Assembly: GCF_900114465.1 (NCBI RefSeq)
Contig: NZ_FOTD01000001.1
Location: 124,001 to 188,000 of the forward strand
DNA from: Trichococcus palustris
GTDB taxonomy: Bacteria; Bacillota; Bacilli; Lactobacillales; Aerococcaceae
Length of the DNA stretch: 64,000 bases
Reading direction: 5' to 3'
The notes below the pieces were generated by a model, which was not told the origin of the DNA, did not search any database, and saw nothing but the letters and a program-made list of their open reading frames with translations. Positions within the stretch are counted from its first letter, which is position 1, and every line of letters starts with the position of its first letter. A program made the position numbers and the translations under genes. This document shows positions 35,416-43,829 of this stretch, piece by piece.

Positions 35416-35998
35416 AGAAAATATCCGGAATGCCTTTATTGCAGTACACAAAACTCATGAAAATGTTAATAAACTTATGGAATATTGCCGTACCATTGCG
35501 AATGAGAAAACAAACTACAATACTGCCAATGGAAAGATTTTAAGGTGGCAACCGGAAAGAGATTATTATTCGTGGTGTATGGATGATTTTATCCTTTTGT
35601 TCCAAAGAAAAACGGATACAAAGCTAACGAACGAATGGCGCGATGGTCCAGTATATGCCGTGGAAATCATGTTAAGTAACTATGAAAATCCCGAACAGAT
35701 GCCCACCATTTATTTGTCTAAGTTCGAGTATGAAGATATCGCTTCATGGGATAAGGGTTTTTCACAGTCAAATTTTTGGTCATTCTATTATCCATTGAGA
35801 GACGAGGACACTATGGTGTACCAACCGAATGTAGAAGGAATAACCCAAGCTACTCCAAAAACAAAAGAAATAGCGGATCTAGAATATCGGGGACTCAGCA
35901 AGGTGAGTTTCATGGATTTACCAATGATGAATGTAAATGCTGAAAATGTAGAAGATAAAATATTTGGTAACTTTGAGAAATTGTATCACTCCAAGTAA
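35402..35998 (+). CDS. Hypothetical protein in the nuclease cluster
   Basis: 198 residues with no recognised domain. It is acidic and rich in Tyr, Trp and Asn, with no signal or membrane segment. The N-terminus is helical ('SVEENIRNAFIAVHKTHENV'), and the middle is predicted mixed alpha/beta with 'PERDYYSWCMDDFILLFQRK'. It overlaps the preceding nuclease-like gene by 14 bases, so the two are translationally coupled and probably act together. A role as partner, inhibitor or specificity subunit of that nuclease is a guess. Confidence 0.7.
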   Translation: MNSVEENIRNAFIAVHKTHENVNKLMEYCRTIANEKTNYNTANGKILRWQPERDYYSWCMDDFILLFQRKTDTKLTNEWRDGPVYAVEIMLSNYENPEQMPTIYLSKFEYEDIASWDKGFSQSNFWSFYYPLRDEDTMVYQPNVEGITQATPKTKEIADLEYRGLSKVSFMDLPMMNVNAENVEDKIFGNFEKLYHSK

Positions 35999-36097
35999 TA
36001 CAGCCGCTCCAGTGAGACGATGGGAAGATCAATTATCAAAAACACAAAATTAATGTGGAACAGGGGAGCGTAAACATATGAGGGAGTGCATGCTAGC

Positions 36098-38344
36098 ATG
36101 AAAAAAGCACCTGCTGAATTATATAAAACTGTAATAAATGAAGTGACCTATTTGATAGATTCACTTGGTGAACCAACTGAGGAAAAAGAAATTTTAGAAC
36201 AGCAAAACGAAGCAAAGAAAAAATTAAATGGCGTACATAAGGAATTGCAAACATCCCTCGAACATCTTGCAAAAAATGCTGAGTGGGATGTATTTACGAT
36301 AGCCTTTTATGGGGAAACCAATGCTGGGAAATCTACGCTTATTGAAACATTGAGAATATTGCTATCTGAGCCTTCTAAGACAGAAGAACGAAAAATGTTC
36401 TATAGTTCTTCTCAAGCAATTGATCAAAGTGAGACCATCCTCAGACAATTCGAAGAAGACTTGAATCAAGTTAATATTAGCTTTGAAAAAAATATTGTAC
36501 AAATTAATGAAAAACTGGAAACCGCAGTTTCTCAAAAAACGAAGTTAATTGCAGAAAATAAATTGGAACATTGGAAAGTAGATGTCTTGGGGGCTTTGAT
36601 TTTTGAAAAGCGTCGTTCAAGTTTTTGTTACTTTATAAAGAGTTTCTTTAATCGTATGTTTGAACAGAAGGAAATGATCAAAGCTAAAGAGAGGATAGTA
36701 CTACTTGAAACGGAAACGTCTATTACGAATCAAGAAATCGATAAGATACAACGAGAATTAGACGAGACAAACTCAGAATGGCATAAAAAAATTGAGATGT
36801 TTTCCCCGGAAATCTCAAAATTAGAGGAAATCTTATCAAACCAAAATGATGAGATCCTGAAATATACTGATGGGAAAATTGTTGGGGACGGTCGTTCTGA
36901 TTACACACAGACAGTTGGTCAATATACATTTCGATATGAGAATCAGAATTTTGTAATTCTAGATTTACCAGGGATTGAAGGCAGAGAAGAAATTGTCATA
37001 GATGAAATTAATAATGCAGTTGAAAAAGCACATGCAGTTTTTTATATTAGCGCAAAGCCAGCACCACCACAAAACGGTGATGAGAAAACTGAAGGAACTA
37101 TTGATAAAATAAAGCACCATCTTTCACAGCATACAGAAGTCTACTTTGTTCATAACAAGCGTATCAAGAACCCAAAACAACTCAATAAAACGTTGATCGG
37201 TGAAGATGATAAGGTGGCTTTAAAGGAAGTTGACGACGTTCTAAATAAGGTTCTATCAGATCAATATGAAGGGCATAAAGTTCTTAGCGCTTACCCTGCA
37301 TTATTATCGGTGGGAAATTTTTGGAAAGACAAATTATGTAAGAATCAAGAAAAGTTTATCGAGCAGTTGGAGTCGGCTGATAATATACTAGAAGACAGTG
37401 GTGTCAAAGATTTTAGTGACTGGTTAAGAACCTCACTGGTAGATGAGAGCAAATCTAAAATAATCAGATCGAATTATCGAAAAATATCTTTCGCAATTGG
37501 TCATACTCAAGGGAATATTTCAGAAATTCAAAAACAATTCAATAACCTTGAAAAGAAATTTACACTAAATGAAAAATATACAAATCGGAAATTGGATGCA
37601 GAGTCGGAGATGCTTATACAAAATTTGAATAATGAAGAGATTAAGGTAATTGGAAAGTTCAAGAATAGGCTTCGGAAACAAATGTACAAGGAAATCGAAA
37701 AGGAGATTGATAAAGATGTATTTAAAGTCACTTTCGAAAAACAGATAAATATTGCGATAGATGAAACCAAGCATCTGCTGGAAGAGGGAATGAAAGGGGT
37801 CTCAAAGGAATTTGAGAAGGAAATCAAAGAAATTGTTAACAAGGAAGAAAGGTACACTGCTGAGTTACTACAATCTTTTGATGATTCTGCAAAATTTGAT
37901 TTTGAGTTCGAGCCGATCCTGAATATAAAAAATAGTGGTAGCATTGCTAGGACAATTTCATCCCTTGGATTCGGGGTATGGGGTATTATAATATCCAGTG
38001 GTCCGTTAATAACTGCCTTGGCTGTGGTTAGCATGATCATTAGTGTTGGTAAGAATATTTTAGGCTTCTTCAATCATGAGTATCGTGCTTCGCAGCAAAA
38101 AAAAGCAACTGATGAGAACATTGAAAAAATGGCTATTCAATTATCAGAAAGTATACGCGAAAATATCAAGAAAGCTCATGATCCATTAATGGAAGGAATT
38201 GAGAAAGTTAAAGGAAATTTGAGCTTCAAGATTAAGTATGTAAATAATATGAATCAGGTATTCCAAGAAGCAGAAAGAAAGCTGAAGTTACTATCATGGG
38301 AAATAGAGCAAGAAGGGATGGGCAAGCCAAATGGAAACAATTGA
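36098..38344 (+). CDS. Dynamin-like GTPase with coiled coil (Leo-type partner)
   Basis: 748 residues from the ATG at 36098 (GGGAG 11 bases upstream; an in-frame GTG lies at 36086). G1 is 'GETNAGKST' (72-80) and G3 'LDLPGIEG'. Between them is an unusually long insertion (about 180 residues) that is largely coiled coil. The C-terminal half is again helical with a hydrophobic pair ('GFGVWGIIISSGPLITALAV', 'VSMIISVG'), as in membrane-remodelling bacterial dynamins. Its end overlaps the start of the LeoA-like gene by 14 bases, so this is probably the LeoB/LeoC-type partner. A G4 motif is not obvious ('VHNKR'). Confidence 0.8.
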   Translation: MKKAPAELYKTVINEVTYLIDSLGEPTEEKEILEQQNEAKKKLNGVHKELQTSLEHLAKNAEWDVFTIAFYGETNAGKSTLIETLRILLSEPSKTEERKMFYSSSQAIDQSETILRQFEEDLNQVNISFEKNIVQINEKLETAVSQKTKLIAENKLEHWKVDVLGALIFEKRRSSFCYFIKSFFNRMFEQKEMIKAKERIVLLETETSITNQEIDKIQRELDETNSEWHKKIEMFSPEISKLEEILSNQNDEILKYTDGKIVGDGRSDYTQTVGQYTFRYENQNFVILDLPGIEGREEIVIDEINNAVEKAHAVFYISAKPAPPQNGDEKTEGTIDKIKHHLSQHTEVYFVHNKRIKNPKQLNKTLIGEDDKVALKEVDDVLNKVLSDQYEGHKVLSAYPALLSVGNFWKDKLCKNQEKFIEQLESADNILEDSGVKDFSDWLRTSLVDESKSKIIRSNYRKISFAIGHTQGNISEIQKQFNNLEKKFTLNEKYTNRKLDAESEMLIQNLNNEEIKVIGKFKNRLRKQMYKEIEKEIDKDVFKVTFEKQINIAIDETKHLLEEGMKGVSKEFEKEIKEIVNKEERYTAELLQSFDDSAKFDFEFEPILNIKNSGSIARTISSLGFGVWGIIISSGPLITALAVVSMIISVGKNILGFFNHEYRASQQKKATDENIEKMAIQLSESIRENIKKAHDPLMEGIEKVKGNLSFKIKYVNNMNQVFQEAERKLKLLSWEIEQEGMGKPNGNN

Positions 38345-40004
38345 AGTATTTAAAAAGCGACAGGCGGAGACGATTGAAGTCTTAAAACGATTGCTGAAAT
38401 TTCTTAGAGAAGCTGAACAGTTCGGGATCGACATTGATCCGAAATTTATGATTAAAGTGGAGAGCGCGATTAATCAAAAAGAGGAAGAAAAATTGAAAAT
38501 TGCACTTGTAGGTGGTTTCTCTGAGGGGAAAACATCTATCATTGCAGCCTGGGCAGAAAAATATGATAAGGATAAAATGAAAATCAGCCAAGCCGAATCT
38601 TCTGATGAAGTGGCGATTTTCGATTTTGATGATTTTGAATTAATCGATACACCTGGGCTTTTTGGATTTAAGGAGACAGCGAATAAAGAGAAATACATGG
38701 ATATCACAAAAAAATATGTTAGTGAAGCGAATTTACTTCTATATATCATGAACCCAAATAATCCGATCAAAGAAAGTCATAAAGATGAATTGATTTGGTT
38801 ATTCAAAGAATTGAATCTACTTTCCCGAACCGTATTCGTATTGAGCCGTTTCGATGAGGAAGTTGATATCGAGGATGAGTCTGACTACGAAGAAGGACTG
38901 CGTGTTAAGAGGGAAAACATTCGTAACCGTCTTATTGACTTTGGAATAATCGATTCATCTCAAGAATTAAGTATTATTGCTGTTTCAGCTAATCCATTTG
39001 AACAAGGTATCGATTATTGGCTTCAACACATGGAAGAGTTTAAGAAAATCTCTCATATAGGTGATCTTCAATATGCAACAACTGAAAAAATCGAAAAAGC
39101 TGGTAGCACAGGAGCCTTCTTTTTAGAATCTCAACAAAGTATTATCCGAGATATTTTAGGAAGAGAATTGCCGTTAGCAGAACAAAGAGTTCAGGAAGCA
39201 ACGGGGGAGTTCCAAAAGTTCAGTGAGGCATGTGAAGATATTCAAGCAGATATAGCTAAGACTGACCGCAAAATCAGCAATGCCAGATTAACTCTGCGGG
39301 AATTCGTGATGGATTTATTTACTGATTTGATTCTCCAAGCTGAGGGAACTGATATGGAGACTATTGGCGCGTTTTTCCAAAGAAATATTGGTGATGAAGG
39401 AATTGTACTTGAAACGAGAATCCAAAACGAGTTTGAACGCCAATTGGGTAGCATGGCGCATGAAATTGGGAAGATGGAAACAAGTTATAATGCAAGTTTC
39501 AATCACTATAACAGTATGGTTGGAGATCTTGCTTTCAAAGGGGTCAAAGCTGGTAGTAATTTCTTGAAAAACGGAGGGGTAACACTTACTAACAAAGGGA
39601 TTTTAGCTGCAAGAGATTTTATCATGCCGGCATTTAAATTTAAACCATGGCAGGCAGTAAAAATTGCCGATGGTGCAAACAAATTTATTGGTGGGGCTGG
39701 AGTTGGATTAGGAATTGCTGTTGAACTTTGGGATAGCTGGAGTAAAAAAAAGCAACAAGAGGAATTCGCCCAAACTATACGGGAAATGGTTGAGAGTTTT
39801 AATAAACAAAGAAAAGAGTCTTTAGAATTTATTAATGATCAAAATACTTTCGTTACTCAGTTTTTCCCAGGGTATACCGAATTACAGGATAAGTTGCAGA
39901 TGATGAAGAATGAAATGAGTGACAAGGAGAAGCTTCAGTCAGATTTTCAAAAATGGTGCTATGATGGGGAGATTATTGAGGCAGATTTTGAGGTGATTTC
40001 ATAG
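38331..40004 (+). CDS. LeoA/HP0731-family dynamin-like GTPase
   Basis: 557 residues, about the length of E. coli LeoA. G1 'GGFSEGKTS' (61-69), G3 DTPG (107-110) and G4-like SRFD (173-176) are present. Long helical stalk regions follow, with 'KFKPWQAVKIADGANKFIGG' and an amphipathic glycine-rich segment. Overall order and many phrases ('VGGFSEGKTSI', 'KKYVSEANLLLYIMN', 'TVFVLSRFDEE') match the LeoA family as I remember it. It overlaps the upstream dynamin gene by 14 bases. Leo proteins were first linked to toxin export in enterotoxigenic E. coli; bacterial dynamins are also linked to membrane repair under phage attack. Here it sits in a defence island. Confidence 0.88.
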   Translation: METIEVFKKRQAETIEVLKRLLKFLREAEQFGIDIDPKFMIKVESAINQKEEEKLKIALVGGFSEGKTSIIAAWAEKYDKDKMKISQAESSDEVAIFDFDDFELIDTPGLFGFKETANKEKYMDITKKYVSEANLLLYIMNPNNPIKESHKDELIWLFKELNLLSRTVFVLSRFDEEVDIEDESDYEEGLRVKRENIRNRLIDFGIIDSSQELSIIAVSANPFEQGIDYWLQHMEEFKKISHIGDLQYATTEKIEKAGSTGAFFLESQQSIIRDILGRELPLAEQRVQEATGEFQKFSEACEDIQADIAKTDRKISNARLTLREFVMDLFTDLILQAEGTDMETIGAFFQRNIGDEGIVLETRIQNEFERQLGSMAHEIGKMETSYNASFNHYNSMVGDLAFKGVKAGSNFLKNGGVTLTNKGILAARDFIMPAFKFKPWQAVKIADGANKFIGGAGVGLGIAVELWDSWSKKKQQEEFAQTIREMVESFNKQRKESLEFINDQNTFVTQFFPGYTELQDKLQMMKNEMSDKEKLQSDFQKWCYDGEIIEADFEVIS

Positions 40005-40005
40005 A

Positions 40006-40155
40006 CTCGAATATGAGTTAGTCTTCCTCCCGCTATACAGTCCGGAGCTAAATCTGATGGAGGGAATCTGGAAGCGGCTCAAAGAAACCGCCTTCAACAA
40101 TGTGTTATTTGGAACTAAAACTTCGCAGTTGCAGATAGGCCTAAATTTCGCTTAG
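40006..40155 (+). mobile_element. C-terminal remnant of an IS630-family transposase
   Basis: Immediately after the LeoA-like stop a frame reads 'LEYELVFLPLYSPELNLMEG' and continues 'IWKRLKETAFNNV', the C-terminal DDE region of IS630-type transposases (PxYSPELNxxExxW). It ends at TAG 40153. The rest of the transposase and both IS ends are missing. It marks an old recombination point between the dynamin pair and the riboswitch-restriction part of the island. Confidence 0.8.
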
Positions 40156-40257
40156 TAGCGCACTTCAAAAGCATAAAAAGGTACAAAACTACAAGTTCGC
40201 TTCGCGGACAAATCCATGACAGAAATGGAAAATCCTCGAATTGTTAGTCTAAAATGC

Positions 40258-40286
40258 TTGAAAAAGAAACGCTATCATGTAATAAT
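40258..40286 (+). promoter_or_regulatory. Likely promoter of the SAM-riboswitch transcript
   Basis: TTGAAA (40258-40263) and AATAAT (40281-40286) are 17 bases apart and end 20 bases before the riboswitch P1 stem. The assignment is by position and consensus only. Confidence 0.5.
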
Positions 40287-40305
40287 ATAGTCGAAAACTA
40301 AATAA

Positions 40306-40420
40306 CTTCTTTATCAAGAGAGATTGAGGGACTGGCCCTATGACATCTCAGCAACCGACTTGTGTGTGACTCACAGAAGTACGGTGCTAAATCCTGCAGA
40401 GAAATCTGAAAGATAAGGAG
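40306..40420 (+). ncRNA. SAM-I (S-box) riboswitch aptamer
   Basis: The conserved S-box core is present in order: P1 5' strand CTTTATC, AAGAGAGATTGAGGGACTGG, CCCTATGACATCTCAGCAACC with the kink-turn and pseudoknot bases, a P3 arm, GGTGCTAAATCCTGCAG, P4, and the P1 3' strand GATAAGG (40412-40418). It binds S-adenosylmethionine and turns expression off when SAM is plentiful. Its 3' strand continues into an antiterminator: AAGGAGAGT (40415-40423) can pair with ACTCTTCTT (40439-40447), which otherwise forms half of the terminator. It precedes a 94-residue protein and the hsdR gene rather than a methionine or cysteine gene. Confidence 0.95.
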
Positions 40421-40430
40421 AGTAAACGTT

Positions 40431-40467
40431 AAATCCCAACTCTTCTTGTTTAAAGAAGGGTTTTTTT
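40431..40467 (+). terminator. Riboswitch-controlled terminator
   Basis: CTTCTT (40442-40447) and AAGAAG (40453-40458), extended by outer pairs of AAATCCC with GGGTTT, followed by T7. The 5' half overlaps the antiterminator partner, so the two are mutually exclusive. Confidence 0.85.
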
Positions 40468-40499
40468 GTTTTCAAAAAAACAAAATGGAGGGAAAGATG

Positions 40500-40784
40500 A
40501 TGAAATTAACAAAAGAACAAATTTCAACATGTAAAAAAATGGAAGAAAATGGTGGCCCAAAAAGTTATGCTGGGGCTATGCTGTACCATCAATACAAGTT
40601 ACAAAAAGAGCAGATCATAATCGCAAAAAATACTGGTGAAGAGAAATTGAAAGACCAGCTTGTCCAAAAGGTACAGGACATTCAAATGCTGGGAAATGAG
40701 ATAGAAGACAAACACCAACAATTGGGAAAGAAAAAAATTGAATTAGAGGCGCTGATTGAAGCGATCGGGATGCTCAATGACTAA
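40500..40784 (+). CDS. 94-residue coiled-coil protein under the SAM riboswitch
   Basis: Starts at ATG 40500 with GGAGGG seven bases upstream (an ATG directly before it is also possible). The first 35 residues are mixed ('KLTKEQISTCKKMEENGGPK'). From about residue 40 to the end it is a single charged helix with heptad spacing ('EEKLKDQLVQKVQDIQMLGN'), likely a coiled coil. No membrane segment or known domain was seen. It is the first gene after the SAM-I riboswitch and is 212 bases before hsdR. I do not recognise the family. It may be a small regulator or assembly factor for the restriction system, but that is speculation. Confidence 0.7.
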   Translation: MKLTKEQISTCKKMEENGGPKSYAGAMLYHQYKLQKEQIIIAKNTGEEKLKDQLVQKVQDIQMLGNEIEDKHQQLGKKKIELEALIEAIGMLND

Positions 40785-40996
40785 CCTGCAAAAATCTACG
40801 ATATACTGGCCTGTAACAAGAAGCAAAGCCATCACCCGGCATTGTCTAGTTCAAATTCATCTCTTTTTTTTCGTTCTAGTAGATTCAACATCCGAAAATG
40901 CTTTGTAGTCAGAATTAGATTGAATAACTGGCGGAATATTGAGATAATGAAAAAAAGGAAATTAAGCGATATTGCGTACCGAATGGGAGGGCTAGC

Positions 40997-43771
40997 ATGG
41001 CCTATCAAAGTGAATCAGCATTAGAAAACAAACTAATCGAACAACTAGTCTCAAAAGGCTACCAATGGGTACCGGAAGTCAGAAGCGAAGCAACGATGAT
41101 TGCAAACTTCCGAACCATTCTGGAAACACGAAACAGCGCCAACATAGGGGATGAACCCCTTACCGATAAAGAATTTGACCGTCTGATGACACAGATCAAC
41201 GGCAAGAGCATCTTCGACAGCGCCAAAATTCTACGGGACAAGGCGCTGCTCAAACGCGACAACGGCAAGAACCTCTATCTGGAGCTGTTCAACACAAAAG
41301 AATGGTGCAAGAACACTTTTCAGGTCACCAATCAGATCAGCATGGAGGGGAAATACGCCAACCGCTATGATGTGACCATCCTGATCAACGGTCTGCCGCT
41401 CGTGCAAGTGGAACTGAAACGAAGCGGCGTAGACATGACGGAAGCATTCAACCAAATCATGCGCTACCGCAAGCACACCTACACCGGACTGTTCCGCTAC
41501 ATCCAAGTCTTCGTCATCAGCAATAGCCAGGAAACCCGCTATTTCTCCAACAGCGACGGGGAAATCCTGAAGAGCCAGATGTTCTACTGGTCCGATGTGG
41601 ACAACAACCGGATCAATTTGCTGAATGAATTTGCGGACAGCTTCATGGAGAAATGCCATTTGGCGAAGATGCTGGCACGCTACATGGTGCTGAACGAAAC
41701 AGACAAAATCCTCATGGTGATGCGTCCTTATCAGGTCTATGCGGTGGAAGCGTTGGTGCGGCAAGCTTTGGAAACAAGGAACAACGGCTACATCTGGCAT
41801 ACGACAGGCAGCGGGAAGACGCTAACCTCTTTCAAGGCCAGCCAGATCATCGCACAGGAAGAAGGCATAGAAAAAGTGTTTTTCCTGGTGGACAGAAGGG
41901 ACCTGGATTCCCAAACATTAGCGGAGTTCAACAAATTTGAAGCGGATTCCGTGGACATGACCGACAACACCTACACACTGTTGAAGCAGATGGGTGACAA
42001 GACCAAACCGTTGATTCTGACGACCATCCAGAAGATGGCTAATGCCGTCAAGTCCGGCCGTAAGGTGATCGACAGCTATCGGGAAGATCGCGTTGTTTTC
42101 ATCATTGACGAATGCCACCGGACCCAATTTGGCGAGATGCACAAACTGATCCGTAAGCACTTCAAGAATGCCCAGTATTTCGGCTTCACGGGGACCCCTC
42201 GTTTTCCGGAGAACCCTAGTCAAGACGGCCGTGTGACAGCGGACATTTTCCAAAGATGTCTGCACAGCTACCTCATCAAGGATGCCATCCGGGATGAGAA
42301 TGTGTTGGGCTTCTCGGTGGAATACATCAGCACCTTCCGGGGCCAGTTCGACGAAGAGGACCAGGAACGGGTGGCAGGCATCAACACGAATGAAGTGTGG
42401 ATGGCAGATGAACGGCTGGAGGACATCACCCAGCATATCCTGAAAAACCACCGCAAGAAAACCAAAGACCAGCAATACACCGCCATCTTCACCGTCCAAA
42501 GCATCAAGATGGCGATCAAATACTATGACCTCTTCAAGCAATACGCAGAAGGGATCAATGTATCCAGCATCTTCACCTATGGAGCGAACGAACCCGGCAA
42601 TGAAGACATCACAACGGAGCATTCAAGGGACAGCCTAGAACGGATCATGAAAGACTATAACGAAACCTTCAACACGAATTTCGCAACGGATAATTTCAGC
42701 GGCTACTTTGCTGATGTGTCCAAACGCATCAAGAAAGGCGTGTCCGGCGAAAAACTGGACATCCTCATTGTGGTGGACATGTTCCTGACGGGCTTCGACA
42801 GCAAACCACTCAACACCTTGTACGTGGATCGGAACCTGAAATACCACACCTTGCTACAGGCCTATTCCCGGACGAACCGGATCGAAAAAGAAACCAAACC
42901 ATACGGGAACATCGTGTGCTACCGCAACCTGAAGTACCAAACCGATGAAGCTATCAAGCTGTACTCACAGACGAACGACACCGATACCGTTCTGATGGCC
43001 AGCTATGACGAGTACTTGGCTGAATTCCGTACCGCGTTGGCGTCCTTACTGCAGCTTTCCCCGACACCGGAATCGGTCGATCAACTAGAATCCGAAGAGG
43101 AACAGTATCAATTTGTAGTACTCTTTAGAGAACTGTCAAAACTGCTTTTGAAGATGCGGACGTTCGATGAGTTTGAGTTTTCGGAAGACGCCATCGGGAT
43201 GGTGGAACAGAACTACCAGGACTTCAAGAGCAAGTATTTCGCCATCTACGAGAAGGTGAAAAAGAAAAAGAAGGGCGAAGAAGTTTCTATCCTCGACAGC
43301 ATCGACTTTGCGATTGAAGTCATCCAAACAGATACCATCAATGTCAGCTACATTCTGAATCTCATCCGCAACATCAATCTGACGGACGACGCCGAGCGCG
43401 AGAAAGATGTTGCGACCATCCACCGCCTTTTGAATCAAGCGGACAATGAAGACCTACGCCTGAAAGCGGATCTGATCCGCAAGTTCCTGGACACCGTTTT
43501 ACCAGCGCTTGAAAAGGACTGCAATGTTGACGAAGCGTACAACGCCTTCGAAGAAGAGGAACGTGAAGGGGAAATCTATGACTTTGCCAAAAATGTGGAG
43601 CTGGAGCCGCTAGTGGTCAACGAATTTTTGGCGGAGTACGAATACAGCGGCAGTCTGAATAGGGAACGGGTTTCCGACCAGATCAACGGCAGTTTCATCA
43701 AAAAACGCAGGAAAATCGACCGCATCTTTGATTTTGTCTTGGAAAACACACGCAAGTTCATGTCTGTTTAG
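40997..43771 (+). CDS. hsdR: Type I restriction enzyme subunit R
   Basis: 924 residues. The N-terminal PD-(D/E)XK nuclease has D125 ('YDVTIL') and 'VQVELKRSG' with E139 and K141. The SF2 translocase has Walker A 'TTGSGKT' (269-275), DECH (371-374), motif III 'GFTGTP' and motif VI '[13 protein letters not shown]'. A helical C-terminal region should contact the methylase. It is the motor that translocates and cuts unmethylated DNA. GGGAGGG lies five bases before the ATG. Its base composition is visibly GC-richer than the genes downstream (43.8-51.4 kb). hsdM and hsdS follow only after a 950-residue insertion. Confidence 0.96.
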   Translation: MAYQSESALENKLIEQLVSKGYQWVPEVRSEATMIANFRTILETRNSANIGDEPLTDKEFDRLMTQINGKSIFDSAKILRDKALLKRDNGKNLYLELFNTKEWCKNTFQVTNQISMEGKYANRYDVTILINGLPLVQVELKRSGVDMTEAFNQIMRYRKHTYTGLFRYIQVFVISNSQETRYFSNSDGEILKSQMFYWSDVDNNRINLLNEFADSFMEKCHLAKMLARYMVLNETDKILMVMRPYQVYAVEALVRQALETRNNGYIWHTTGSGKTLTSFKASQIIAQEEGIEKVFFLVDRRDLDSQTLAEFNKFEADSVDMTDNTYTLLKQMGDKTKPLILTTIQKMANAVKSGRKVIDSYREDRVVFIIDECHRTQFGEMHKLIRKHFKNAQYFGFTGTPRFPENPSQDGRVTADIFQRCLHSYLIKDAIRDENVLGFSVEYISTFRGQFDEEDQERVAGINTNEVWMADERLEDITQHILKNHRKKTKDQQYTAIFTVQSIKMAIKYYDLFKQYAEGINVSSIFTYGANEPGNEDITTEHSRDSLERIMKDYNETFNTNFATDNFSGYFADVSKRIKKGVSGEKLDILIVVDMFLTGFDSKPLNTLYVDRNLKYHTLLQAYSRTNRIEKETKPYGNIVCYRNLKYQTDEAIKLYSQTNDTDTVLMASYDEYLAEFRTALASLLQLSPTPESVDQLESEEEQYQFVVLFRELSKLLLKMRTFDEFEFSEDAIGMVEQNYQDFKSKYFAIYEKVKKKKKGEEVSILDSIDFAIEVIQTDTINVSYILNLIRNINLTDDAEREKDVATIHRLLNQADNEDLRLKADLIRKFLDTVLPALEKDCNVDEAYNAFEEEEREGEIYDFAKNVELEPLVVNEFLAEYEYSGSLNRERVSDQINGSFIKKRRKIDRIFDFVLENTRKFMSV

Positions 43772-43829
43772 AATTCCGAATATTTGATGCGGAACTATGA
43801 TTGAATAATATTTTTAAAAGGAAGAGATT

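Noticed and set aside
41231-42622. Long minus-strand frames opposite hsdR (189 and 234 codons)
   Set aside because: They are shadows of the strongly biased hsdR codons, with no ribosome sites and His/Val-rich low-information products.
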